From: RI-283 sp964487925
Lineage (GTDB): Bacteria > Pseudomonadota > Gammaproteobacteria > SZUA-140
Reading direction: 5' to 3'
NCBI GenBank assembly: GCA_964487925.1
Contig: CAZASZ010000015.1
Coordinates: 1-37,168 of the forward strand
DNA: 37,168 nucleotides
Numbering within the stretch: the stretch's first letter is position 1; every line of letters starts with the position of its first letter. The notes under the pieces were generated by a model. That model saw only the letters and a list, made by a program, of their open reading frames with translations, had not been told where the DNA came from and ran no database searches. Below are positions 24,925-32,367 of the stretch, piece after piece. Made by a program: the position numbers and the translations under genes.

Positions 24925-25621
24925 CGCTCAACCCTTGAACGGTAACGCACCGCCCGATCTTCGCGGGGTATTCACGGCCTTAAAAAACGTATTCGGTGCG
25001 CAGAACTGGTGGCCGGCGGACAGCGTCTTTGAGGTGATGGTCGGCGCGATCCTGACACAAAATACATCTTGGGCCAACGTCGAACGCGCTATAGAAGGAC
25101 TCAAGGCGCGGGGTTGTCTCGACCCTTCACGAATTCTCTCACTGCGCCACGAAACGTTAGCCAATCTGATCAGACCGGCCGGATATTTCAACGTCAAGGC
25201 GCGGAGGCTTGTCAGCTTCTGTCAATGGTATCTAGATCAGGGTGGTTATTCTACACTGTCCTCATGGTCGGATGACCGGCTTCGGAAGGCATTGCTTGGC
25301 GTTCACGGGGTTGGTCCCGAGACCGCCGATGACATGCTGCTCTATGCCTTTGAGAGGCCCGTATTTGTCGTCGATGCCTATACCCGGCGTTTCTTTTCCC
25401 GGTTGGGTCTGGTTGCTGACGATATCGCGTACGAGCCCCTGAGGAGTTTCGCCGAGGGCTCGCTGGCAATCGTTCCCGTCGATGAGCGCGTGCAACTATA
25501 CAACGAGCTCCACGCCCTGATCGTTGCCCACGGTAAATCGATTTGCCGACCCAAACCCCACTGCTGTGAGTGCAGTCTGCGTCGGCGATGTCCCATGGGC
25601 CGGAGTGAACCAGCCCGTTAG
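24869..25621 (+). CDS. Endonuclease III-like DNA glycosylase (HhH-GPD family)
   Basis: A base-excision repair protein of the Nth superfamily. The 250-residue frame has the helix-hairpin-helix GVHGVGPETADDMLLY (about 147-162) and the catalytic Asp in VVDAYTRRFF (about 170). A Lys found in true endonuclease III (in the HhH loop, LPGVGRKTA) is not at the usual place: here it is GVGPETA, which fits monofunctional glycosylases lacking lyase activity. Four C-terminal cysteines spaced for a [4Fe-4S] cluster are present (in CRPKPHCCECSLRRRC). The GTG at 24869 follows a GGGGGG run but overlaps rluB by 56 bases; TTG 24935 is an alternative. Substrate is unknown. Confidence 0.85.
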   Translation: MSIRVLPRVLRKGGAVLADAQPLNGNAPPDLRGVFTALKNVFGAQNWWPADSVFEVMVGAILTQNTSWANVERAIEGLKARGCLDPSRILSLRHETLANLIRPAGYFNVKARRLVSFCQWYLDQGGYSTLSSWSDDRLRKALLGVHGVGPETADDMLLYAFERPVFVVDAYTRRFFSRLGLVADDIAYEPLRSFAEGSLAIVPVDERVQLYNELHALIVAHGKSICRPKPHCCECSLRRRCPMGRSEPAR

Positions 25622-25622
25622 A

Positions 25623-26363
25623 TTACATCTCGATCGGGACGACCTTCGGCTTGTAGATCCACATCTGATAAAGGCTGATGGCAATCTGCATCATGAAGGA
25701 GATGCCCATCAATGCGCCGGCGATGACGACAACAACGGCAAACTCCGGATAGACCTTGGTGATGAACCAGGAAAAGATATCGGCAGCCATGGCGACGAAG
25801 GGGATTGCTACCATGATGCGTTTGATCAAGACCGGCATCTCGCACAGTATGAATATACGCCCGACTAGGAATAGGATGAATGAGATACCGAACAAATGGA
25901 TATGGGAGACGCGCACCAGGCTTTGGATCGAGGACCCGGTATCCATGCGAGTGAGTTCCTTGACCTTGTTGTAACTCGTGAGCGGCGGCAGGCCCATTCC
26001 TGCGGCCTCCGAGTGACACATAATGCAGTAGTTATCGAGGATGGGTTTGACATTTTTCTCGTATAACGGTTCCGTGGCACCCTGTTCGATCCATTCGTTG
26101 ATCGTTGTGCCTGCCTCAGGATTCGGCAGGTTACCGGCCATTGGGCCGGAGATTGCTGCGCCCAGTCTTGTTTGCTGATGTTTGCCGTAATAGGCAATAC
26201 GGACATCTTCAACTGAAAGCCCAGGCTGTCCGTCCAGACCCTGATGGGTGAAATACAGATAGAGAGAGGCGAAGAGGTATCCCGTAGCGATTGCCAGAAG
26301 CAGCATTGAGTCGAGGATTTTTTCACTGATGGAGGCGTCACTGAAGCGTCTGTAGCGCGGCAT
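25623..26363 (-). CDS. Membrane protein with c-type haem motif (function unknown)
   Basis: I do not recognise a characterised relative; similar proteins in databases have carried misleading elongation-factor labels. From ATG 26363 there are 246 residues: an N-terminal helix (about 16-38), a roughly 110-residue soluble loop, and three or four C-terminal helices (about 155-235). The loop holds one CxxCH motif (C113, C116, H117) in a stretch NYCIMCHSEAAGMGLPP, typical of a c-type cytochrome domain with Met123 a possible sixth ligand. At the next helix start, HIH (154 and 156) may bind a b-type haem. This suggests an electron-transfer membrane protein facing the periplasm. The ATG at 26420 is an alternative. 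It is convergent with the glycosylase gene, one base apart. Confidence 0.75.
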   Translation of the reverse strand: MPRYRRFSDASISEKILDSMLLLAIATGYLFASLYLYFTHQGLDGQPGLSVEDVRIAYYGKHQQTRLGAAISGPMAGNLPNPEAGTTINEWIEQGATEPLYEKNVKPILDNYCIMCHSEAAGMGLPPLTSYNKVKELTRMDTGSSIQSLVRVSHIHLFGISFILFLVGRIFILCEMPVLIKRIMVAIPFVAMAADIFSWFITKVYPEFAVVVVIAGALMGISFMMQIAISLYQMWIYKPKVVPIEM

Positions 26364-26456
26364 GGTATGGGTCCGGGTAAAAGTGTACGGGGATAGTCGA
26401 GCGTACAATAGGTAATCCATGCAGCTATTGCAAGCCGGAAGGGCCCGTAACGGCTA

Positions 26457-26465
26457 TGTTATAAT
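26457..26465 (+). promoter_or_regulatory. Extended -10 promoter for the C25 protease gene
   Basis: TGTTATAAT contains a perfect TATAAT (26460-26465) preceded by TG at the extended -10 position. No convincing -35 lies 16-18 bases upstream, as is common for extended -10 promoters. Predicted start about 26472, with a leader of about 70 bases. Confidence 0.55.
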
Positions 26466-26542
26466 AACAAACCGTTGCCGCAGGAATGGCGTAGTCATCT
26501 TTATTAGTTGCTCAGGGATGATGGTCTCGTCGAGGTGAATCC

Positions 26543-28996
26543 TTGCATATAGTGTCCCAGCCGTACGTATTTTATCTCCACCCTCGTTGGGTTTGTCGTT
26601 CACGGGCAGGCTGTCTTCTGCTTGTTTCTCTCGTCCTGATGATACTGGTGCCGGTCGGACGGGTGTTCGCGCGCGAGCTACCTATTCGTCTCGAGGTCGA
26701 GCAGACCGGTGTCCACGAGGTCAGTTATACCGAGCTGGGATTATCCAGGACCGTCCCCAGTGCGGGATTGCAGTTGAGCCGTCAAGGTAGTCCGGTTGCG
26801 ATACGAATTGAGGATGGTGGGGATGGAACCTTCGGCCCAGGAGATACGATACTGTTCTATGGCCGGGCCGTATCTCGTTCGGATCGCCTCTATAAATACA
26901 CGGGTACGGCGGTGTACCGTCTAGAACAACTGTCCTCGGGGCAGGGCCTCCGGATGTCTGACTGGCAAAGTTCAGCCTGCCCCTGTCAATCTCCCGCTTC
27001 ATTTCGTACCACCCTGCATCTTGAAAAAAATCGGATCTATTGGCAGCAGTTGCCAAATGGCGTTGGCGCCGATCACTGGTTTTGGGGTGGTGAGCTCCGG
27101 GTAGGACGTCAGCAGACGTATTCCATTTCCCTTCCCGGTTTGATCGGGGGCCAACCGCAGATCCGCGTCCATCTTCATGGCAGCACATCGGGAACCCACT
27201 TGACTGGACTATTGGTCAATGGAAATCTCTTGACCGACGTGTCTTGGCCTGCTGCGGGAGCGGATGGGGCCACACCTTATACCCTTGCGGTGCAGGTGCC
27301 GGCTACGCTCATGAGCGCGGGTTCCAACTCAATAGCCGTCGTCGGGAGGAACGCCGGATCGGCTCAAGACGGTATCTATGTCGACTGGATTGAAGTCGAC
27401 TATGACCGGAACTTTTTGGCTGATGCGGGCGAGCTGGGGTTTTCGGTAGCGGGGGCTGGTACACAGCGGCTTACCCTCCAGGGGTTCTCGAATCCGTCGG
27501 CGGTTCAGGTTTATGAATTATCGAATCCGGATAAGCCGCGCCGGTTCGACCCTGTCGGCAGTGTGGTTCAGATTGATCCAGCGTTGGTCTCCGGACCCTT
27601 TGTCGCTGTTGCGTCCGACGGGGTTCATCATCCCGCGGTCGGTTCTTTTTCCAGCGACTCGCTACGCTCGGTTACAAATCGCGCGGACTACATAGTTATT
27701 ACCGACGATAGCCTGCTGGCCGCCGTCGAGCCGCTCAGGCTCCATCGTGAGTCCCAGGGGTTGCGCTCACGGGTCGTGACCATGTCCGCGATCTATGACG
27801 AATTTGCGGACGGTTTTGCCGACCCCGACGCCATTAGAGATTTTCTGAGTTATGCCTATGAACACTGGCAACGGCCTCGACCGCAGTACGTCCTTCTGCT
27901 AGGTGACGCGAATTTCGACTATCGTGACTACTTCGGTAACAATCAACCCAACCTCGTGCCCGCGCATCTGATCGAGACCCCGGAATTTGGCGAGGCCCCG
28001 AGTGATAACTGGTTTGTCACCGTCAGTGGCGGCGACCCCTATCCTGATATGTGGATCGGTAGAATTCCGGCCAGCTCACCCGCTGAGGTGACGATGGTCG
28101 TCGATAAGATTCTGCAGTACGAGGCCGGCATGTCAGGAACCTGGCCATCACGAGTGATTGCCGCAAGCGGAGATAACAAGCCTCAATATTCACACAGTCA
28201 ACAACGCTTCATCGATGGCACCAACCAGTGGTTGTCGCGCATGCCCGCGAGCTATGAGGTCGTCAGCATCGCGCCGAGCGCGGTGCCGGTCGCCCAGTAC
28301 ATCAATCTGCGCGGCACGTTTTCGCAGGCCTTGAACGGCACGGGAGCCGGGTTCGTGTCGTATTTCGGTCACGGTGCGATTGATGCTTGGTTAGCCTCCG
28401 ATACCAGCGGGGTGTTTAGCGCGGATGCCCTTGAGCTATTGAGGTCGAGTGACGTGTCGTCGCTGTCCAACTCACGGGCCTATCCGTTTGTCGCGGCCTT
28501 CAACTGTCTCAACGGACTGTTCTCCTTACCGACACGGCTGCGCAGTATTAACGCCTCGGGTGTGGAGGTTATGTCCAAGTCGTTGGTGCCACTCGCGGAA
28601 GCGCTGTTGTTTCAGCCCAATAAGGGGGTTGTCGGCATGATGGCCGCGACTTCGTTGGCCTATTCGAGCGAGCAGGGAACTCTCGGCGATGCCTTGTTCG
28701 CGAATCTGTTTGACGATACTCAGTCTCAAAAGGTCCTCGGCGAGATCGTTGGGCGTGCCAAGATTCAGGCCGTTCGGGATCAGGGTGTGGATCCGCAGAA
28801 CCTCGATATCATGACGCTGATCGGCGATCCCGCCACGCGCCTCGCCATCCGTGGCGACCGCACGTCGAGTGTGTCCAGTAATATCCCGGCGTCTGGTGGG
28901 AGTGGTGGCGGTGGCGGCGCTACCGGTAGTCTGTTGGTCCTGGCCATAGTGGCCCGCTATCTGCGAAGGCGCCCTTCGAGGCACGGCCGTCCCTAA
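26543..28996 (+). CDS. Gingipain-type (C25) peptidase with C-terminal sorting tail
   Basis: An 817-residue exported protein. An N-terminal hydrophobic segment (about 22-43) with AR at the cut site looks like a signal peptide. Residues about 45-370 form a beta-rich region with FGPGDTILFYGRAVS, seen before many C25 domains. The C25 catalytic core (about 375-770) has the conserved LLLGDANFDYRDYFG, the DMWIGRIPA motif, His610 (YFGHGA) and Cys655 (FNCLNG), the expected catalytic dyad. The C-terminal 40 residues have SGGSGGGGG, a hydrophobic stretch (about 15 residues) and RRRPSRHGR: the plan of a GlyGly-CTERM surface-sorting signal processed by rhombosortase. The TTG start follows GAGG; no near ATG exists. 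Confidence 0.85.
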   Translation: MHIVSQPYVFYLHPRWVCRSRAGCLLLVSLVLMILVPVGRVFARELPIRLEVEQTGVHEVSYTELGLSRTVPSAGLQLSRQGSPVAIRIEDGGDGTFGPGDTILFYGRAVSRSDRLYKYTGTAVYRLEQLSSGQGLRMSDWQSSACPCQSPASFRTTLHLEKNRIYWQQLPNGVGADHWFWGGELRVGRQQTYSISLPGLIGGQPQIRVHLHGSTSGTHLTGLLVNGNLLTDVSWPAAGADGATPYTLAVQVPATLMSAGSNSIAVVGRNAGSAQDGIYVDWIEVDYDRNFLADAGELGFSVAGAGTQRLTLQGFSNPSAVQVYELSNPDKPRRFDPVGSVVQIDPALVSGPFVAVASDGVHHPAVGSFSSDSLRSVTNRADYIVITDDSLLAAVEPLRLHRESQGLRSRVVTMSAIYDEFADGFADPDAIRDFLSYAYEHWQRPRPQYVLLLGDANFDYRDYFGNNQPNLVPAHLIETPEFGEAPSDNWFVTVSGGDPYPDMWIGRIPASSPAEVTMVVDKILQYEAGMSGTWPSRVIAASGDNKPQYSHSQQRFIDGTNQWLSRMPASYEVVSIAPSAVPVAQYINLRGTFSQALNGTGAGFVSYFGHGAIDAWLASDTSGVFSADALELLRSSDVSSLSNSRAYPFVAAFNCLNGLFSLPTRLRSINASGVEVMSKSLVPLAEALLFQPNKGVVGMMAATSLAYSSEQGTLGDALFANLFDDTQSQKVLGEIVGRAKIQAVRDQGVDPQNLDIMTLIGDPATRLAIRGDRTSSVSSNIPASGGSGGGGGATGSLLVLAIVARYLRRRPSRHGRP

Positions 28997-29355
28997 TCGT
29001 CCTCGATACAATAAGGCTGGTAGGCCAAATCGCTCTTGGCCGCCATGATGAAGTCATTACGATGCAGTCCGCGTATCTTGTGTGACCACCAAGTTACGGT
29101 AACCCGTCCCCATTCTGTCAGCAAGGCTGGATGATGCCCTTCCTCCTCGGCGACTTTGCCGACGGCATCGGCGAAGGCCATGGCCGCTACGAAGTTCTTC
29201 AAGCGATAGACGCGTTCAAGGCGCATGATGCCGTCGCGTTCAAGGACCGTCCATTCCGGGACAGATCGGCTCAGTGCCATGATCTCCGTCTCGGTCACAG
29301 TCGGCGCGCCGCGCTTACAGGCCTCGCAATGATGAGTGGCCAGTGTTTCGGTCAT
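28993..29355 (-). CDS. phhB: 4a-hydroxytetrahydrobiopterin dehydratase (pterin-4a-carbinolamine dehydratase)
   Basis: Recycles the pterin cofactor by dehydrating 4a-hydroxytetrahydrobiopterin, usually after phenylalanine hydroxylase. The 120-residue protein has the family signature near its middle: FVAAMAFADAVGKVAEEEGHHP (in pieces AMAFADAVGKVAEEEGHHP) with the catalytic HH, followed by VTVTWWSHKIRGLHRNDF. The N-terminal extension HHCEACKRGAP is common in bacterial PhhB. The ATG at 29355 has a perfect GGAGGT ribosome-binding site; longer in-frame starts are ignored. Phenylalanine hydroxylase itself is not in this window, so the partner and even a role in molybdopterin metabolism are open. The stop overlaps the stop of the C25 gene by four bases. 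Confidence 0.94.
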   Translation of the reverse strand: MTETLATHHCEACKRGAPTVTETEIMALSRSVPEWTVLERDGIMRLERVYRLKNFVAAMAFADAVGKVAEEEGHHPALLTEWGRVTVTWWSHKIRGLHRNDFIMAAKSDLAYQPYCIEDD

Positions 29356-29413
29356 TGAGTTACCTCCGGTGTCAGGTGAGTGTGTCACTGGGCGATCTGT
29401 CTCCCCGGTTGGG

Positions 29414-29866
29414 TCACGAGTCGTGCGTGGTGTGAACGGCCAGAACATCGCAGGGCGCGCGCTGCAGCACGGCTGCGGCTGTTGATCCGAGCAGGCGTTC
29501 GAGCCCACGGCGGCCATGGGCGCCGATGATCAGGAGGTCGCACTCGAGTTCCTCCGCCAAGTGGGTGATTTCTCCCTTGGGAGCGCCCAGTCGAACCTCC
29601 AGTCGAGGTGTTGGTTCATGCGATATCCCGGCGGCAATTCTTTTCAGCGACTCCTTGGCGCTTTGGATCAGGGAATCTTCGTCGAGAATCAGAGCAGGTG
29701 CTGGCGAAAGATCATCGGGGAAACCGAGTGGTGGCAGATAGTCGACGACGTGTACGAGGGTCAATTGGCCGCGGGCCGGATCAAGCATCTCCATGGCGCG
29801 GCTAATGATTGTTTGGGTCGTAGCGGAAAAGTCGACGGCAATCAATATGTTTCTGTAGGAAGACAT
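29414..29866 (-). CDS. Universal stress protein (UspA family)
   Basis: A 150-residue single UspA domain: the strand-helix start YRNILIAVDFS (about 3-14), central strand LTLVHVVDYLPP, and the ATP-binding type C-terminal motif LLIIGAHGRRGLERLLGSTAAAV (as GAHGRRGLERLLGS), matching G-2x-G-9x-G-S. The start is ATG 29866 behind AAGGAG eight bases away; a GTG three codons upstream is too close to the site. Universal stress proteins appear under starvation or oxidative stress; nothing here shows how this copy is controlled. It lies between phhB and the M67 gene, all on the minus strand but with separate spacing. Confidence 0.93.
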   Translation of the reverse strand: MSSYRNILIAVDFSATTQTIISRAMEMLDPARGQLTLVHVVDYLPPLGFPDDLSPAPALILDEDSLIQSAKESLKRIAAGISHEPTPRLEVRLGAPKGEITHLAEELECDLLIIGAHGRRGLERLLGSTAAAVLQRAPCDVLAVHTTHDS

Positions 29867-29955
29867 GGTAATCACTCCTTCAGTATACGATAGCGCTATG
29901 TTAACACGGCCTCATGCCGGTCTTCACGCGCCTCTTTCCGAGAGCTTGTGTCCCG

Positions 29956-30387
29956 TTAGAGAGTCAGCGTCTTCTCCGTGCTGCGGCCGTCCCTAATACT
30001 AAAACCACGCATCTCCAGCACGCCTTGGGTATTGAGCGATACGATTAAGTAGAGCGCGTCCGGGTAACCGGCGTCAGCGACATCGATGGTGGAAGGCGCC
30101 GCACTGCCGGTGGGATGGGAGTGGTAGATGGCGAATAGCTGTTGCCCCTGTTCGCGCATCTGGCGCATGGCATCGATCTGACAGGCGGGCTCCATGCGGT
30201 AACGGTGTGCTGCGTCTTCGGCGCAATTCGGGATCGGATAGCAGGAAAGTGTTTGATCTTTCGTTGCCCCGATCATTCCACAGACCTCAACATCGGGCGA
30301 GTCCTGGACATGGGCCAGAATCAGATTGACCAGCTGTCTTGGCAGTCTTACGGACTCCGAGGGTTGGTTCTCTGGGCGATGGTTCAT
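29956..30387 (-). CDS. M67 family (JAMM/MPN) metallopeptidase
   Basis: A zinc isopeptidase of the JAMM fold. The 143 residues contain the complete catalytic signature: Glu34 (VEVCGMIG), H89-x-H91 (YHSHP), Ser99 and Asp102 (SAAPSTIDVADAGYPD), which is HxH-x7-S-x2-D. Known bacterial relatives (for example the Mycobacterium Mec+ protein) cleave a sulfur-carrier protein from cysteine. In other gammaproteobacteria a MoeB/ThiF-type E1 enzyme lies between prmC and this gene; here the ATG overlaps the prmC stop directly as ATGA and no E1 or sulfur carrier is present. It probably belongs to the hemA-prfA-prmC operon, as its last gene. Confidence 0.88.
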   Translation of the reverse strand: MNHRPENQPSESVRLPRQLVNLILAHVQDSPDVEVCGMIGATKDQTLSCYPIPNCAEDAAHRYRMEPACQIDAMRQMREQGQQLFAIYHSHPTGSAAPSTIDVADAGYPDALYLIVSLNTQGVLEMRGFSIRDGRSTEKTLTL

Positions 30388-31235
30388 GGTTCGTTCCTGA
30401 TGAGCTGGCCTTGGATGATGCGGTCGTGGCCGTTTAGGTCATAGTGACGGGCGACTTTATCGTAACCCAGCGATGTGAGGAACTCGATCAGTCGAGCGGA
30501 TTGTCCGGGGCCGTGTTCCATGAGCAGGTATCCGCCCTCCGAGAGATGATTCAGGGCATCTTCCGCAATTCGCTCAAGAGCCTCGTATCCCGTCTTTCCG
30601 GCGATCAGGGCTTGAACGGGTTCGTGAGCCAGAACCTCGGGTTCAAGACGGGGATCTCCGTCAGCGACATAGGGTGGATTCGCTAGAACGAGGTCGAAGG
30701 TCTCGCCGGACAGGTTTTCGAACCAGTTCGATGATAGGAAACGAACGTTACGAATGTCGTGGTTCTCAGCATTTTGACGTGCTACATCAAGTGCGTTTGA
30801 TGAGCGATCGATGGCTGTCACGTCACAGTGCGGTCTTTCGCTTGCGACAGCCAGTGCGATTGCGCCTGAACCTGTCCCCAAGTCAGCAATACGCGCCTTG
30901 GTCTTAGCCGGGATGAGGGCCAAGGCCAGGGCAACGAGGTCTTCGGTTTCGGGTCTTGGGATGAGTGTCGTCGGGTTGACGCGCAAACTCAATGACCAGA
31001 ACTCGCGTTCTCCGGTCAGATAGGCCACCGGCATCCCTCTACGGCGTCTGCGAAGCAAGCTCAAATATAACGATGCCTGCGGCCTGTGGACCGTCGCCTC
31101 AGGCCGGGCTAGGAGATGGCTGCGTTGGCATGCGAGCGCATGACAAAGCAATATTTCGCTGTCCAGGCACGGGCTGGGACTGACGCCATCCAGGTAACGT
31201 ATGCCACGATTCAGGAGCTCGGCGATTATGACCAT
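30384..31235 (-). CDS. prmC: Peptide chain release factor N5-glutamine methyltransferase PrmC
   Basis: Methylates the Gln of the GGQ motif in release factors 1 and 2, which raises termination efficiency. The 283 residues show the N-terminal helical substrate-binding domain (about 1-80) and the Rossmann methyltransferase with SAM-binding IADLGTGSGAIALAVA (about 118-133) and the catalytic NPPYV motif (about 185-189). It follows prfA, its own substrate gene, after 43 bases, as in E. coli, and overlaps the M67 gene by four bases. The ATG at 31235 gives the usual length. Confidence 0.96.
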   Translation of the reverse strand: MVIIAELLNRGIRYLDGVSPSPCLDSEILLCHALACQRSHLLARPEATVHRPQASLYLSLLRRRRRGMPVAYLTGEREFWSLSLRVNPTTLIPRPETEDLVALALALIPAKTKARIADLGTGSGAIALAVASERPHCDVTAIDRSSNALDVARQNAENHDIRNVRFLSSNWFENLSGETFDLVLANPPYVADGDPRLEPEVLAHEPVQALIAGKTGYEALERIAEDALNHLSEGGYLLMEHGPGQSARLIEFLTSLGYDKVARHYDLNGHDRIIQGQLIRNEP

Positions 31236-31278
31236 GGGTAAATGGGACGCGGGAATCTCTGTAGTAATCGGAGGTTCC

Positions 31279-32367
31279 CTAACACTCGCCTGCGAGCAGC
31301 GCGAGTTGATCGGCTTGGTACTCGTTAATCAGTGGCGCGATGACGAGGTCTAGATTTCCCTCCATGATCTCGTCGAGTTTGTATAGAGTCAGATTGATGC
31401 GGTGGTCTGTCATACGGCACTGAGGGAAGTTGTAGGTGCGAATGCGTTCCGAGCGGTCCCCGCTGCCGACCAGAAGACGGCGTTGTTGAGCCTGCTCGGC
31501 CTGTTGCGTATGTCGTGCCGAATCCATGAGGCGGGCCTGCAACAGCGACATGGCGCGGGCGCGGTTCTTATGCTGCGAGCGTTCGTCCTGGCATTCGATG
31601 ACGATACCGCTAGGCAAGTGCGTGATACGAATGGCCGAGTCGGTTTTGTTGACGTGCTGGCCGCCGGCGCCCGATGCGCGGAATGTATCGACCTTGAGAT
31701 CGGCGGGATTGATCTCGATCTGTTCGATCTCGTTTGCCTCCGGGAGGATCGCGACCGTGCAGGCGGAGGTATGGATCCGGCCCTGGGATTCTGTGACCGG
31801 TACGCGTTGGACGCGATGTGCCCCGGATTCAAACTTGAGCCGGGAATAGGCCCCATTTCCAATAATCCGGGCAATAATCTCTTTGTACCCGCCATGTTCG
31901 CCAGAACTGTTGCTGACGACCTCGATTTGCCAGTGGCGCGATTCGGCGTAGAGGGAATACATCCGGAATAGGTCGCCGGCGAACAGGGCGGCCTCGTCGC
32001 CACCGGTCCCGGCGCGAATCTCCAGAAAGATGTTGGCATCGTCGTTCGGGTCAGAGGGGATCAGCATGCGCTGGATCTCATCCGTCAGCTCGGCCTGCCT
32101 TGTCACGATGTCATTGATCTCTGACTCGGCAAGCGCGCGAAGATCGGGATCCGGCCCGTTGGTCATCTCGCGGGCCTCGTCAAGATCGGCGACGGATTTC
32201 ATATAGGCTGCGTAGGCCGTCGTGATGGGGCTGATCTGAGCGTATTCCCGGGAGAGGTTCTTGAAACGATCCTGGTCGGTGATTGTGGATGATTCTGAGA
32301 GCAGAGCTTCAAGTTCTTGGTGACGGTCGGCGAGTGTCTCTAACTTTCTTTCAATCGATGGCTTCAT
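31279..32367 (-). CDS. prfA: Peptide chain release factor 1
   Basis: RF1 reads UAA and UAG stop codons and releases the finished protein. The 362 residues include the N-terminal helical domain, the stop-codon-reading tripeptide as PVT (in RVQRVPVTESQGRIH; E. coli has PAT, and the family motif is PxT), and the peptidyl-transferase GGQ in GAGGQHVNKTDSA (about 235). Near the end RTYNFPQCRMTDHRI has Cys where E. coli has Gly. The ATG overlaps the hemA stop as ATGA behind AAGGGCGG, indicating coupling. Order hemA-prfA-prmC is the same as in E. coli. Confidence 0.97.
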   Translation of the reverse strand: MKPSIERKLETLADRHQELEALLSESSTITDQDRFKNLSREYAQISPITTAYAAYMKSVADLDEAREMTNGPDPDLRALAESEINDIVTRQAELTDEIQRMLIPSDPNDDANIFLEIRAGTGGDEAALFAGDLFRMYSLYAESRHWQIEVVSNSSGEHGGYKEIIARIIGNGAYSRLKFESGAHRVQRVPVTESQGRIHTSACTVAILPEANEIEQIEINPADLKVDTFRASGAGGQHVNKTDSAIRITHLPSGIVIECQDERSQHKNRARAMSLLQARLMDSARHTQQAEQAQQRRLLVGSGDRSERIRTYNFPQCRMTDHRINLTLYKLDEIMEGNLDLVIAPLINEYQADQLALLAGEC

